Below are positions 26,411 to 37,828 of a stretch of 64,000 bases of DNA, piece after piece. Both the position numbers and the translations under genes were made by a program. Source of the stretch: Acidobacteriota bacterium (GTDB lineage Bacteria > Acidobacteriota > Terriglobia > Versatilivoradales > Versatilivoraceae); the NCBI GenBank assembly GCA_022826755.1, contig JAJDUG010000059.1, positions 59,069 to 123,068 of the forward strand. Direction: 5' to 3'. The notes under the pieces are model-generated. The model was given only the letters and a program-made list of their open reading frames with translations. It was not told the origin of the DNA and did no database searches. Numbering within the stretch: the stretch's first letter is position 1; each line of letters opens with the position of its first letter.

Positions 26411-27415
26411 ATGAAGCTGATCATTCAGATTCCCTGTTTCAATGAAGTGGAGACCCTTCCCGAGGTGCTGAGCCGGCTCCCCAGAGCCTTGGATGGAGTG
26501 GATGGCATAGAAACCCTGGTGGTGGATGACGGGTCCACCGACGGCACCGCCGAAGCGGCTCGTCGCCTCGGCGTGACTCACCTGGTGGAGTTGGGGCGGA
26601 ACCGGGGGTTGGGCATCGCCTTTCGCACGGGCCTGGATGCCTGCCTCAGGCTGGGGGCCGATATCATCGTCAATACCGACGGCGACAATCAGTATGCCGG
26701 CGCGGATGTGGGGGCCCTGATCGAACCGATCCTTCAGGACCGGGCCGACCTGGTGGTGGGCGCCCGGGACATCGAAGCCATCTCCTATTTTTCGCCCGCC
26801 AAGAAATGGCTCCAGCGGCTGGGGAGCTGGCTGGTTCGCACGGTGGCCCGCTGTCCGGTGGACGATACCACCAGCGGCTTCCGCGCCTACAACCGGGAAG
26901 CCGCCTTGAGGACCATTGTCCATACCCGGTTCTCCTACACCCTGGAAACGGTGATTCAGGCCGGGACCGGCCACCTTCGGGTGACCAGCGTGCCCATTCG
27001 GGTCAATCCGAAGCTGCGGGAGTCCCGCCTGGCCGGATCCACCTGGTACTACCTCAAGAAATCGGCGGTGACCATCCTGCGCATCTACACCATGTACAAT
27101 CCGCTCCGGGTCTTTCTTCTCCTGGGAGGCGCCGGCTGCTTTCTGGGGTTTCTGCTGGGCCTGCGCTACCTCTATTTCTTTTTTCTGGAATCTGCCGGAG
27201 GCCACGTGCAGTCGCTGATTCTGGCGGCCATCCTGATGATCGTGGGCTTTCAAGTCATTGTGGTTGGACTGGCCGCGGACCTGATCGCAGCCAATCGAAG
27301 GCTGAGCGAGGAGACACTCTACCGGGTTCGCAAGCTGGAACTGAGCGCAAGAGGCGAGGGGGACCATTCCAAAGCGGGCTCAGTGGAGGTCTCGGCACTC
27401 GAGATCCGCCAATAA
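26411..27415 (+). CDS. Membrane-anchored family 2 glycosyltransferase
   Basis: 334 residues. The GT-A domain (1-225) has LIIQIPCFNEVETLP, VVDDGSTDGT, VNTDGDNQYAGAD (metal site), GARDIEAIS and TTSGFRAYNREAAL. Two C-terminal transmembrane helices follow (VFLLLGGAGCFLGFLLGL, and LILAAILMIVGFQVIVVGL). This is the architecture of DPM1/GtrB-like polyprenyl-phosphate glycosyltransferases. It heads a four-gene overlapping set (26411-30124) likely to make a surface glycan or glycolipid. Confidence 0.9.
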   Translation: MKLIIQIPCFNEVETLPEVLSRLPRALDGVDGIETLVVDDGSTDGTAEAARRLGVTHLVELGRNRGLGIAFRTGLDACLRLGADIIVNTDGDNQYAGADVGALIEPILQDRADLVVGARDIEAISYFSPAKKWLQRLGSWLVRTVARCPVDDTTSGFRAYNREAALRTIVHTRFSYTLETVIQAGTGHLRVTSVPIRVNPKLRESRLAGSTWYYLKKSAVTILRIYTMYNPLRVFLLLGGAGCFLGFLLGLRYLYFFFLESAGGHVQSLILAAILMIVGFQVIVVGLAADLIAANRRLSEETLYRVRKLELSARGEGDHSKAGSVEVSALEIRQ

Positions 27416-28575
27416 TGAATCTTACGGTGGTCGGTCCCACCCATCCCTTTCGGGGCGGCATCTCGCACTACACGTCGCTGCTGGTCCGGGCGCTGCGGCG
27501 GCGATGCCGCGTCCAGTTTCTCTCCTACTCCCGCCAATACCCCGCCTGGCTGTACCCCGGGGCCACTGACCGGGACCCCAGCTTGAATCCGGCCACCCTC
27601 GAAAGACCCGACGCAACCTTTGATGCCCTCAGCCCCCGGGCCTGGTGGCGCCTCCCCGGAAGGATTGCCCTTCACCGCTCCGAGTTGGTCGTTCTCCCCT
27701 GGACGGCGGCCTATTGGGCCCCTTTTTTCCATGTCTTCCTGAAGGCGCTGGCCAGGGACTCCGGTCCCCCGGCCCTCTTCATTTGTCACAACGTCATCGA
27801 GCACGAGACCTCCGGGCTGAAGAGCTTTCTCTCCCGCAGGGTCTTGCGACGGGGAGATTACTTTCTTGCCCATTCCGATTGGGACCGGGCCCACCTGCTG
27901 AATTGGATCGGCGGGGACCAGTCCCATCGAGTCACGGTGTCTCCCCACCCCATATATGATCACTTCAATGCAGCCGAGATCGATCCGGCCACTGCTCGAG
28001 CCCGACTCGGGTTGAACTGCGAAAGAGTCCTGCTGTTTTTCGGCTTTATCCGGGAGTACAAGGGACTCCGCTACCTGCTGCAGAGCCTTCCCTTGATCCT
28101 CGACCGCTTCCGGATCCACCTGCTGGTGGCCGGAGAGAGTTGGGAGGGTCTGCGGCCCTATCGGGAGTTGATCGAGAAGCTGCACCTGGAAGAAAGGGTG
28201 ACGTTGCATGCCCGCTACGTGCCCGACGAAATGGTGCCCACTTACTTTGCCGCAGCCGATCTGGTCGTGGTTCCCTACACCAGCGCCACCCAGAGCGGGA
28301 TCGTGCAGTTGGCTCACGGATTCAGGAAGCCGGTGGTGGTGGGCAACGTCGGCGGCATTCCCGAAGCCGTGGAGCAGGGCCGCACCGGCTACCTGGTTGC
28401 TCCGCGAAGTCCCGAAGCCATCGCCGAGGCGGTCATTCAATTCTTTTCCGGCGCGGGAGGCTCCACCATGCCCGGCCACATCGAAGTCAGGCTGCGGGAG
28501 CGCTCCTGGGCGCGCCTGGCGGAAGCGGTGGAGGCCGTAGGGAGAAAGGCCGCCACTGCCAGGGGGCAGGCATGA
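27415..28575 (+). CDS. Family 4 glycosyltransferase
   Basis: 386-residue GT-B enzyme. The N-terminal lobe begins NLTVVGPTHPFRGGISHYTS. The C-terminal lobe has LLFFGFIREYKGLRYLL, the ADLVVVPYTSATQSGI stretch with the Glu-rich nucleotide site just after (GGIPEAVEQGRTGYLV). The ATG shares one base with the preceding TAA (TAATG), so it is translationally coupled. Sugar donor and acceptor are unknown; the neighbours suggest assembly of an oligosaccharide. Confidence 0.9.
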   Translation: MNLTVVGPTHPFRGGISHYTSLLVRALRRRCRVQFLSYSRQYPAWLYPGATDRDPSLNPATLERPDATFDALSPRAWWRLPGRIALHRSELVVLPWTAAYWAPFFHVFLKALARDSGPPALFICHNVIEHETSGLKSFLSRRVLRRGDYFLAHSDWDRAHLLNWIGGDQSHRVTVSPHPIYDHFNAAEIDPATARARLGLNCERVLLFFGFIREYKGLRYLLQSLPLILDRFRIHLLVAGESWEGLRPYRELIEKLHLEERVTLHARYVPDEMVPTYFAAADLVVVPYTSATQSGIVQLAHGFRKPVVVGNVGGIPEAVEQGRTGYLVAPRSPEAIAEAVIQFFSGAGGSTMPGHIEVRLRERSWARLAEAVEAVGRKAATARGQA

Positions 28576-29339
28576 GTCCTTCCCCCACCTTCCTGGGACG
28601 TTTCCCCCCCTGGGTGGAAGACTACCTGGCCTCTCGGGAAGCCAAGGCCCAAAAAATTCTCCGGGTGTTGCAGCGACAGATCGCTGTCGACCGGAAGCTC
28701 TCTCTGTTGGACGTTGGCTGCAGTCAGGGTCAAATCACCCGGACGCTGGCCGAGCACTTCGGCCTGGTGGTTGGCGTCGACTACGCGGACGAGGAGGGAC
28801 GCCGGGAGGGGTTTCACTTCGTCCGGGCGGACGGGTGTCGCCTGCCCTTGCGCTCGCGCACCTTCGACGTGCTGCTGCTCAACCACGTGGTGGAGCACGT
28901 TCGCTTGCCCCAGCTACTGCTGGACGAGGCTTGGCGGGTCCTTCGTCCGGGGGGTCTGTGCTATCTGGCCACTCCCAATCGTTACGGCTTGATGGAGCAG
29001 CACTATCGGTTGCCCCTGCTGTCCTGGTTGCCGAGGTGGCTGGCCGACCGCTATGTCCGGTGGACCGGTCGGGGTCGGGCCTATCTGGACTATCCACTCA
29101 GCTACCGGCAGTTGAACCGGCTGGCCCGCAGGTTTCGGGTCCGGAACCAGACCGTCGCGGTCCTGGCCGACGCGGAATTCTTCTTCCGGGGCGATCCCGG
29201 CCTGAAGGGGCCGGCGCGGTGGTTGCGGTGGTTTCCGCGCTGGTTCTTCGTCTTGCTGATGCCCTGGCTTCCCGTCTATATCCTGACCTTGAGGAAGGAC
29301 GAGAACAGCCTCGAGGGCGGGGCCGGAGACCAGTCTTGA
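28572..29339 (+). CDS. Class I SAM-dependent methyltransferase
   Basis: 255 residues. Motif I LLDVGCSQGQIT, an acidic VVGVDYADE after strand 2, RADGCRLPLRSRTFDVLLLNHVVEH (motif II region) and LRPGGLCYLATPN. It resembles Methyltransf_11 enzymes found in glycan clusters. The hydrophobic stretch near residue 220 (WFFVLLMPWLPVYIL) may bind membrane. ATGA overlap with the preceding gene. Substrate unknown, possibly a sugar hydroxyl or carboxyl. Confidence 0.87.
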   Translation: MSPSPTFLGRFPPWVEDYLASREAKAQKILRVLQRQIAVDRKLSLLDVGCSQGQITRTLAEHFGLVVGVDYADEEGRREGFHFVRADGCRLPLRSRTFDVLLLNHVVEHVRLPQLLLDEAWRVLRPGGLCYLATPNRYGLMEQHYRLPLLSWLPRWLADRYVRWTGRGRAYLDYPLSYRQLNRLARRFRVRNQTVAVLADAEFFFRGDPGLKGPARWLRWFPRWFFVLLMPWLPVYILTLRKDENSLEGGAGDQS

Positions 29340-30124
29340 GCACAGAGTTCAATCCCACCCTGGCCTATCTCTACCGCCGCTGGCTGATGCGCCGACTCCT
29401 GCAGCCGCTGGTATCGGGGCGCTTTCTGGAAATCGGGGTCGGCAGCGGGAATATTTTTGAAGACCTGGTGGGCCGGGGATGCCGGGGGCTCTGTCTGGAT
29501 CTGAATCCGGAGCTTATTCGCGAGCACCGGCAGCGCTCCGGGCACCCGGCCGGCGTGGTGGAATTTCGCACCCAGGATTTTTTTCAGGAGAAAGGCCCCT
29601 TCGACCTGGTGCTGGCCTTCGAGGTCCTGGAACACTACCTGGATGACCGGCAGTGCCTCAACCACTGGAGGGATCTGTTGAGTCCGAACGGAATCCTGTT
29701 GTTCTCCGTGCCGGCACACCGGCGGCGCTGGACCTCCAACGACGATCGAGCCGGCCACGCCCGGCGATACGAGAAGGCGGAGTTGATCCGCAAGCTGGGC
29801 CAATCCGGGTTGGAGGTGGAGGCATTTTGCTGTTATGGATTCCCGGTCTTGAACTGGACCTATCCAATCTCCTCGTTCCTGTTCCCGGAACCTGGTGAGG
29901 CCGGCGGCGCCACCGGGTCCGAGGGTTCTCTTTCGGCAAGCGCCAGCGGTTCCATGAAGGATTTTGGGCGAACCTCCGGGAGCGGCGGCCGGCGCTTTGC
30001 CCGGCTGGCCAAATGGCTGCTCAAGGAGCGGTGGTGGCGACCCTTCCTGCTGATGCAACGTCCCTTTCTGAGTGGTGATTTGGGGACCGGCTACATGGTC
30101 AAATGCCGCAAGGAAGGACGCTGA
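29336..30124 (+). CDS. Class I SAM-dependent methyltransferase
   Basis: 262 residues. Motif I FLEIGVGSGNIFEDL, CLDLNPELI after strand 2, FDLVLAFEVLEHYLDD, LLSPNGILLFSVPAH. The start is TTG at 29336 (TTGA overlap with the preceding stop) with GGAGA at 29323-29327 at good spacing; no ATG lies at a better place. It is a second methyltransferase in the same coupled cluster, with a Ser/Gly-rich insert near residue 200. Confidence 0.85.
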   Translation: MSTEFNPTLAYLYRRWLMRRLLQPLVSGRFLEIGVGSGNIFEDLVGRGCRGLCLDLNPELIREHRQRSGHPAGVVEFRTQDFFQEKGPFDLVLAFEVLEHYLDDRQCLNHWRDLLSPNGILLFSVPAHRRRWTSNDDRAGHARRYEKAELIRKLGQSGLEVEAFCCYGFPVLNWTYPISSFLFPEPGEAGGATGSEGSLSASASGSMKDFGRTSGSGGRRFARLAKWLLKERWWRPFLLMQRPFLSGDLGTGYMVKCRKEGR

Positions 30125-30246
30125 AGATCCTCCTGTCGCCTGCCGACCAGGGCGTGAGACGGCTAGACGGTTGGTTCGCGGCGGCGGAGTCGGCCGGGGA
30201 AAGGTATATAATCAGGGCCGGGTCGGCACGGAAAGGGTAACGCTGG

Positions 30247-30666
30247 ATGCGGAGCATGGGTCTGGACGTGGGGGAGGTGCGGATAGGGATCGCGCTCAGT
30301 GACCAGACCGGTCTGATTGCTCAAGGTCACGCCACCCTGGAGCGGTCCGGTTGGGACCTCGACCTGGCCTATTTGGCCGAGATGGCCGAGGAGCACGAGG
30401 TGGAGCGGTTCGTGGTCGGGAACCCGCTGAATCTGGACGGCTCTTCGGGAAGGCAGGCGGAACGTAGCCGCGACTTTGCCGACCGGCTTAAAGAGGCGAC
30501 CGGACTGCCGGTGGTCTTGTGGGACGAGCGTTTCACCTCGCTCTCGGCGGAGAAAACCCTGATTGAAGCCGGCGTGAGGCGGAAAAAGCGGCGCGGGGCC
30601 ATCGACCGGATGGCCGCCGCCATCATGCTTCAGAGCTACCTGGATTCTCGGAACCGGCAGTTCTGA
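30247..30666 (+). CDS. ruvX: Putative Holliday junction resolvase / pre-16S rRNA nuclease
   Basis: 139-residue RNase H-fold protein of the YqgF/RuvX family. MGLDVGEVRIGIALSD carries the first Asp, VVGNPLNLDGSSG the second conserved stretch, LWDERFTSLSAEKTL the catalytic Glu region, and DRMAAAIMLQSYL the C-terminal Asp. Family members process 16S rRNA 5' ends. GGAAAGGG precedes the ATG, and a TATAAT lies at 30207-30212 without a clear -35 box. MltG follows after 18 bp, a common pairing. Confidence 0.93.
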   Translation: MRSMGLDVGEVRIGIALSDQTGLIAQGHATLERSGWDLDLAYLAEMAEEHEVERFVVGNPLNLDGSSGRQAERSRDFADRLKEATGLPVVLWDERFTSLSAEKTLIEAGVRRKKRRGAIDRMAAAIMLQSYLDSRNRQF

Positions 30667-30684
30667 CTCAACCGGTCCGGACCT

Positions 30685-31749
30685 ATGGCAATCCGGAAAC
30701 GATACGCGATTCTGATGGGCCTGGCGGGACTGGGGCTGCTGCTGGTGGGGGCGGGCGCCGGGGGCCTTGTGACAGCCTGGTTCCATCCGTTCAAGAACTA
30801 CTCCGAGCCTGAGAAACTATTGTGGATCGCACCCGGCACGCCGTCTCCGGACATCGCCCGGCAACTGGAAGGGGAAGGCATCGTCAGCCACCGCACCCTG
30901 TTCCTGGCCTACGTCAAGACTTTGAAATGGTCGAAGCCCCTTCAAGCCGGGGAATACCTGTTTCGGGAGCCGCTGACCATTCCGCAGGTGGCCGAACGCT
31001 TGAACCAGGGGTTGATCCACTATCGCGAGCTCACTATCCCGGAAGGCACGTCCCTGTTTGAGATGCCGGAATTGTTCAGGGAGGGTGGCCTGACACTGCC
31101 CGAGAATTTCGAGCAGGTGCTTGAAGAGGTCGAGCTCATCTCCGACCTGGCCCCCAAGGCCCGCAATCTGGAAGGATTCCTGTTTCCGGACACCTATCGC
31201 TGGACCCGGCACACGACGGCCCGGGATCTGATCCGTCACATGGTGGAACGATTTCGCCAGGTGGCCGCGGCCCACATTCAGCCTGGAATGGACAGCAGCG
31301 GGTTGACGCTGCAACAAGTGGTGACCCTGGCTTCGCTGATCGAGACCGAAACGGGAATGGAGCCGGAGCGGGCCCTGGTATCTTCCGTTTTTCACAACCG
31401 ACTGGGCCGGGGAATCCCGCTTCAGTGCGATCCCACGGTCATCTATGCCGCCAAGCTGAACGGTCGGTATCGAGGCAGGATCTACCAGTCCGACCTGGAT
31501 TTCAGTTCGCCCTACAACACCTACACGATTGCCGGACTGCCTCCAGGCCCCATAGCCAATCCGGGGCTGAAATCGCTCCAGGCCGCGATCCGTCCGGCAA
31601 CGACCGACTATCTCTACTTCGTCAGCGACAACCAGGGGGGACATGTCTTTTCAGAGACTTTGTCGCAACATCTACGTGCCGTGGGGGCTTATAGGCGTGC
31701 CCTTCGCAGCCGGCAGCGGCTCGCCCGGACCCGACGCACCGAATCCTGA
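30685..31749 (+). CDS. mltG: Endolytic peptidoglycan transglycosylase MltG
   Basis: 354 residues, inner-membrane anchored by one N-terminal helix (LMGLAGLGLLLVGAGAGGL). The LysM-like part is followed by the YceG catalytic domain: NLEGFLFPDTYRW, the catalytic glutamate in TLASLIETETG, SSVFHNRL, and the C-terminal TYTIAGLPPGPIANPG and DYLYFVSDNQGGHVF. It cleaves nascent glycan strands. Directly after ruvX. Confidence 0.96.
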   Translation: MAIRKRYAILMGLAGLGLLLVGAGAGGLVTAWFHPFKNYSEPEKLLWIAPGTPSPDIARQLEGEGIVSHRTLFLAYVKTLKWSKPLQAGEYLFREPLTIPQVAERLNQGLIHYRELTIPEGTSLFEMPELFREGGLTLPENFEQVLEEVELISDLAPKARNLEGFLFPDTYRWTRHTTARDLIRHMVERFRQVAAAHIQPGMDSSGLTLQQVVTLASLIETETGMEPERALVSSVFHNRLGRGIPLQCDPTVIYAAKLNGRYRGRIYQSDLDFSSPYNTYTIAGLPPGPIANPGLKSLQAAIRPATTDYLYFVSDNQGGHVFSETLSQHLRAVGAYRRALRSRQRLARTRRTES

Positions 31750-31843
31750 CCGGGGAGACCCGTTCCTGTGGGCCGCCGGCTTTTCGGGCCGGGACCGGTC
31801 GCCTGCGCCTTCCCTCGGACGGGTTCCGAACTCCGCGGCCTGC

Positions 31844-34795
31844 ATGAACGGATTCGAGACGGGTGCCAGGTCCGGTCCCCTGACCCCCCTTTGGAGCGCA
31901 CTGCTGCTCCTGGGGACTCTCGGGTTGGCGGCGGCTGCCCAAGCCCAGGATCCGGCATCGGGAAGAGCCCCTTCCGAGCAGACCGGGCCGCCGGTCTCCG
32001 GGGTGGTTGAGACCTATCTCGACAACGGCCTGAAGGTGCTGCTAAGGGAAGATCATTCCTCTCCGGTGGTCTCGGTTGGACTCTGGCTGCGGGTGGGGTC
32101 ACATGATTCGGGCCTGGGAGCGTCCGGTATCTCCCATTTCGTCGAACACCTCACATTCGGCTCCGACACACCGGCGGCAGCAACCGAGAGTGGGTGGATT
32201 GCAAGCCACGCCGCCGGACTGCTGCAGGGTTACACTTTTCTCGACCAGACCGCCTACTTTGCTTCAGTGGTGAAGAGTGATCTGGACCACCTGCTCAAAC
32301 TGGCGGCCGGGCACCTGCGGCATGAACGCTTCCGGCCTGGCCGGATCGAACTGGAACGGGGTCTGCTGATCGCCGAGCTGTTGCGGCGAGAGGACGATTC
32401 CCGCTTGGCCTTGGACTGGGAGGTGGCGACCACGGCCCTGAAGCGGCATCCCTACCGCTGGCCTGCCGGGGGATGGGTCCCGGACGTGGAACGGATGACC
32501 GGCAGCCAGCTTTGGGACCACTACCGCCGCTATTACACCCCGACCAACGCCGTTCTGGTCCTGGTGGGCGATTTTGATGCGGAGCGGGCCCTGCGAGCGG
32601 TCCGTCGCCGCTTCGGCATCATTCCTCGTGGGCCCGCGCCTCCCCGGGTGCCGCTGTCGGAGCCGGAGCAGCGGGGAGAACGGCGGTTGCGCCTGACCGG
32701 ACCCGGCAGCGTGCCTTACCTGCAGATGGCTTTTCGGGCCCCGGGCATCCACCAGAGCGATCTGTACGCGCTGTGGGTCCTGGACGCCATTCTCTGCCGG
32801 GCCAAGGGGTTGAGCGTCGGTCTGGAACGCCTGCAGGAAGGCGCCTCCAGGACCTCGCGTCTATACCGGGCCCTGGTCGATTCAGAGCTCGCTACCCATG
32901 TTCACTCCAGCCTCTATCCCACCCGTCATCCCTACCTCTACAGGTTGTCGGTGACGCTCCCCGCAGGATCCCACTTCGAGCTGGCCGAGGAGATGCTGGA
33001 CCATGAATTGGAGCGTCTCATGGACGGAGATATTTCCGAGGGTGAGTTGGACCGGGCCCGGAGACAGATCACGACACGTTTCCGTCTGGATCGGAACTCC
33101 GCCGCAAGGTTGGCACATCAACTGGGCACCTTCGAATCCATCGCCAGCTTCCAGATCCTGCAGGGCGTGGAGGAGAGGATCGAAGCGGTTTCCGGCGCCG
33201 ACCTGCATCGGGTGGCGCGGCGATTTTTTTCCAAGGAGCACCGCACGGTAGGCTGGTACCTTCCCATGTCCGATACCCCCGTCATCGGGGTCGAAAAGCT
33301 CGCCGCCGGCGCCACCGATCCCGTTTCCGCGGAACGAGGATGGGAGAGGGTGGCCCGGACCCTCGAGCCGGCGCGGACTGTCCAGCCGTCCCGTCCCGTT
33401 CTCGGTCCGCCGGGCCACGGCGCCATGTTTCCTGTGGCTCAGCTGGCCGGCCGTCTCGCCGGAGGAGCAGCAGTCATGAGTCGGCCCGCCCCGTCCGCGG
33501 CCCCCAGACCCTCGTTGCCGTCCAGCCGGTTTCGACAACCCCTGCCGGACTCCTGGACCACCAGGCGCCAGGTGCTGGGCAACGGGATGGTCGTCTGGAT
33601 TGCCAGTCACCCGGACCGGGAAACCTTCAGCCTGCGCTTGACCCTCAAGGCCGGGGCGGCCAGAGACAGCGAGGAGAGGGAGGGGCTGGCATATCTCAGC
33701 GGACAACTGCTGCTGGACGGCTCCGACGAGACTCCGTCCCCGGCAGATGCCGTCGAATGGTCGGGGGGCACGGTCGGTGTCGAAACAAGTTACCTGGCGA
33801 CCGCGGTTCACCTTCAGGGAAGGGGTGAGGATCTCTTCACGGCACTGGCCTCCTCCGCCCGAATGGTGCGAAGTCCCGGTTTTTCGGAGAACGATTTCCG
33901 CCGGGAGAAGGAGGTGGTTCTCAACGAGTTGCGCCTGGAAGCCGACAGTGGAGCCCACGCGGCCGAGCAGGCCTTTCGTCAGAGGGTCCATCCCCGCGGT
34001 CATCCGTTCGGGCGCAATCTCAAGGGCAGTCCGGAGACGGTGGAGGTCATGCAGCCGTCCGACATCGAGGACTTCCGACAACGTTTCTACCAGCCCAATC
34101 AGTTGATGCTGTCGGTGGCCAGTGACCGGGCGATCGAAGAGGTGCTGCCCTCCATTCAGCAGCATTTTGGCGACTGGCAGGCGCCGGAGGCGACTCTGCC
34201 GCCGCCGGTCGAGGCCGTGCCTCCGGGTCTGGGAATCGGGCGGCACCTCATTCGACTGGGGGAAAATTCCTACGGTAATCTCGTTTTCGGGCTGCCCGGG
34301 GTCTCCCGCCGGCATCCCGACTATTTCCCGATGCTGGTTCTCTCGCACGTTCTGGGGCAGGAATCTTGGCTGGGGAGTGGTGCCACGGGCCCCGAGGGGC
34401 CGGATTCCCATCCCTTCGGCTCCGCCGGAGCCAGCCTGGAGAGTGGAGTCTTCATGGTTCGGCTGGGCGTGATACCGGGTGAATTGAAGCGCGTGGTTTC
34501 CTTCATTCAACAGGAGATAGTCGAGCTGCAGGACCGTGAGGTGACGCCGGAGGAAGTGGCAGCCGCCAAGAATTTTCTGCTCAATCGGATGATGGTCAGC
34601 CTCTCCTCCAACAGTGGCCTGACGGCAGCCTTGACCCAGGCCGAGTGGTTCGATCCGGGTGAAACGGCCCTGCAGGACTGGCTGGGTCGGGTCCACGGGG
34701 TGACCGTGGATCAGGTGATCGACGCCTCCCGAACCCGCTTGCTGCTGGACCGGGCGGCCACCGTGATCGCCGGCCCGGAAGCCGCATTTCAATGA
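31844..34795 (+). CDS. Double-module M16 zinc peptidase, exported
   Basis: 983 residues with signal peptide (LLLLGTLGLAAAAQA). The first M16 module holds the inverted zinc motif HFVEH (GISHFVEHLTF) and the distal Glu helix (ERGLLIAELL). The second module, from about residue 565, has the M16 fold (VLGNGMVVWIASHPD, FRREKEVVLNELRLE) but no HxxEH at the equivalent place (GLAYLSGQLLLDG), so it is probably a non-catalytic partner half, as in two-domain pitrilysins. ATG 31844 was selected because it puts the signal peptide at the N-terminus; the open frame extends to 31643 over the end of mltG. It overlaps bioF by 4 bp. Confidence 0.9.
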   Translation: MNGFETGARSGPLTPLWSALLLLGTLGLAAAAQAQDPASGRAPSEQTGPPVSGVVETYLDNGLKVLLREDHSSPVVSVGLWLRVGSHDSGLGASGISHFVEHLTFGSDTPAAATESGWIASHAAGLLQGYTFLDQTAYFASVVKSDLDHLLKLAAGHLRHERFRPGRIELERGLLIAELLRREDDSRLALDWEVATTALKRHPYRWPAGGWVPDVERMTGSQLWDHYRRYYTPTNAVLVLVGDFDAERALRAVRRRFGIIPRGPAPPRVPLSEPEQRGERRLRLTGPGSVPYLQMAFRAPGIHQSDLYALWVLDAILCRAKGLSVGLERLQEGASRTSRLYRALVDSELATHVHSSLYPTRHPYLYRLSVTLPAGSHFELAEEMLDHELERLMDGDISEGELDRARRQITTRFRLDRNSAARLAHQLGTFESIASFQILQGVEERIEAVSGADLHRVARRFFSKEHRTVGWYLPMSDTPVIGVEKLAAGATDPVSAERGWERVARTLEPARTVQPSRPVLGPPGHGAMFPVAQLAGRLAGGAAVMSRPAPSAAPRPSLPSSRFRQPLPDSWTTRRQVLGNGMVVWIASHPDRETFSLRLTLKAGAARDSEEREGLAYLSGQLLLDGSDETPSPADAVEWSGGTVGVETSYLATAVHLQGRGEDLFTALASSARMVRSPGFSENDFRREKEVVLNELRLEADSGAHAAEQAFRQRVHPRGHPFGRNLKGSPETVEVMQPSDIEDFRQRFYQPNQLMLSVASDRAIEEVLPSIQQHFGDWQAPEATLPPPVEAVPPGLGIGRHLIRLGENSYGNLVFGLPGVSRRHPDYFPMLVLSHVLGQESWLGSGATGPEGPDSHPFGSAGASLESGVFMVRLGVIPGELKRVVSFIQQEIVELQDREVTPEEVAAAKNFLLNRMMVSLSSNSGLTAALTQAEWFDPGETALQDWLGRVHGVTVDQVIDASRTRLLLDRAATVIAGPEAAFQ

Positions 34796-35979
34796 GCCAT
34801 CACTGGAACCGGTTCGTGGAGGTGGAGCTGGACCGGCTGGAGTCGCTGAACCGGCGGCGCTCGCTCAGGAGAATCCTCGCTCGAGAGAGTCCGTTGGTTG
34901 AGTTCCAGGGACGGCGCCTGGTCAACTTCTCCAGCAATGACTATTTGGGGCTGTCGCAGCATCCCGCGGTCAAGGAGGGTTCCAGCCGGGCCATTGCGAG
35001 GGCGGGCGCCTCGGCAAGCAGCTCCAGGCTGATCTGCGGCAATTCGGATCTGCATGAAAGACTGGAAGCGGCACTGGCCGCCTTGAAGGGCAAGGAGGCG
35101 GCCCTGACCTTTGCTTCCGGCTTCAGCGCCAACCTGGGCCTGCTCTCCAGCCTGGTCGGTCCGGGAGACCACATCTTCAGCGATGCGCTCAATCACGGTT
35201 CCATTGTGGACGGTTGCCGCCTCAGCCGGGCCGCCACCGTTGTCTTCAGGCACAACGACCTGGGTCACCTGGAGGAGTTGCTGAAGGACTGCAGCGGTCG
35301 CGGGCGCCGGCTGGTGGTCTCCGATTCGGTCTTCAGCATGGAAGGCGATCTGGCCGATCTGCCGGGTCTGGTCAGCCTGTGCCGGCGTTACGACTGCCGG
35401 CTGATGTTGGACGAAGCCCATGCCACCGGGGTATTGGGATCCCGGGGAGGCGGCCTGGTGGAGCATTTCCAGGAAAGTGGAGCGGCCCGTCCGGAGGAAA
35501 TCGAGCTGCTGATGGGCACCTTGAGCAAGGCCCTGGGATCCTTCGGGGGGTTCGTGGCCTGCTCGGCCTCCACGCGGGACTACCTGATCAACAGGTGCCG
35601 GCCCTTCATCTTTGCGACCGCCCTGCCGCCGGCCGTGGTCGGAGCCGCCCTGGCCGGCCTGGAGCTGATTCGCCCTCCGTCGGAGGTGCGGGAAAGGCTG
35701 CGGAGCAACATGCGGCTGATGCGCTCTCGGCTGGCGCAGCATGGTCTTGGCTGCGTCCAGGGGCGGACCTCCATCTTTCCGGTGCTGTTGGGCTCGGAGG
35801 AACGTGCCCTGGAGGTGAGTCAACGGCTCCTGGATCGGGGATTCCTGGTGGCTGCCATCCGACCCCCTTCCGTGCCGCAGGGCACCAGTCGCTTGCGGAT
35901 TACGGTGACGGCCAGCCACTCGGCGGCTCAGATCGACGAGCTGGTGGGTTGCCTGACTGAAATCGGAAGGCATTGTTGA
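34792..35979 (+). CDS. bioF: 8-amino-7-oxononanoate synthase
   Basis: PLP enzyme condensing pimeloyl thioester with L-alanine in biotin synthesis. 395 residues: FSSNDYLGLSQHP, SASSSRLICGNSDLHERLE, SDALNHGSIVDGCRLS, VVSDSVFSMEGDLADL, LMLDEAHATGVLG and the PLP lysine in GTLSKALGSFGG. All are bioF/KBL family hallmarks; the nearby bioD supports BioF over 2-amino-3-ketobutyrate CoA ligase. ATGA overlap with the M16 gene. Confidence 0.93.
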   Translation: MSHHWNRFVEVELDRLESLNRRRSLRRILARESPLVEFQGRRLVNFSSNDYLGLSQHPAVKEGSSRAIARAGASASSSRLICGNSDLHERLEAALAALKGKEAALTFASGFSANLGLLSSLVGPGDHIFSDALNHGSIVDGCRLSRAATVVFRHNDLGHLEELLKDCSGRGRRLVVSDSVFSMEGDLADLPGLVSLCRRYDCRLMLDEAHATGVLGSRGGGLVEHFQESGAARPEEIELLMGTLSKALGSFGGFVACSASTRDYLINRCRPFIFATALPPAVVGAALAGLELIRPPSEVRERLRSNMRLMRSRLAQHGLGCVQGRTSIFPVLLGSEERALEVSQRLLDRGFLVAAIRPPSVPQGTSRLRITVTASHSAAQIDELVGCLTEIGRHC

Positions 35980-36039
35980 TTTGTAGGTGCGGGAGCGTTG
36001 GTTCTGTCTCAAATCGAAAATCTTCAATCCACAATCTGA

Positions 36040-37748
<1,709 letters not shown>

Positions 37749-37828
37749 CACTGCAACCGCTACGCGGGGGTGGTGGTGCTGGACGAACAGGGACGGCTTG
37801 AGGATTGCCGGGTATCGGGACGGAAGGT

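Noticed and set aside
32882..34792. 636-codon open frame opposite the M16 peptidase
   Set aside because: Antisense shadow; low-complexity composition, no motifs.
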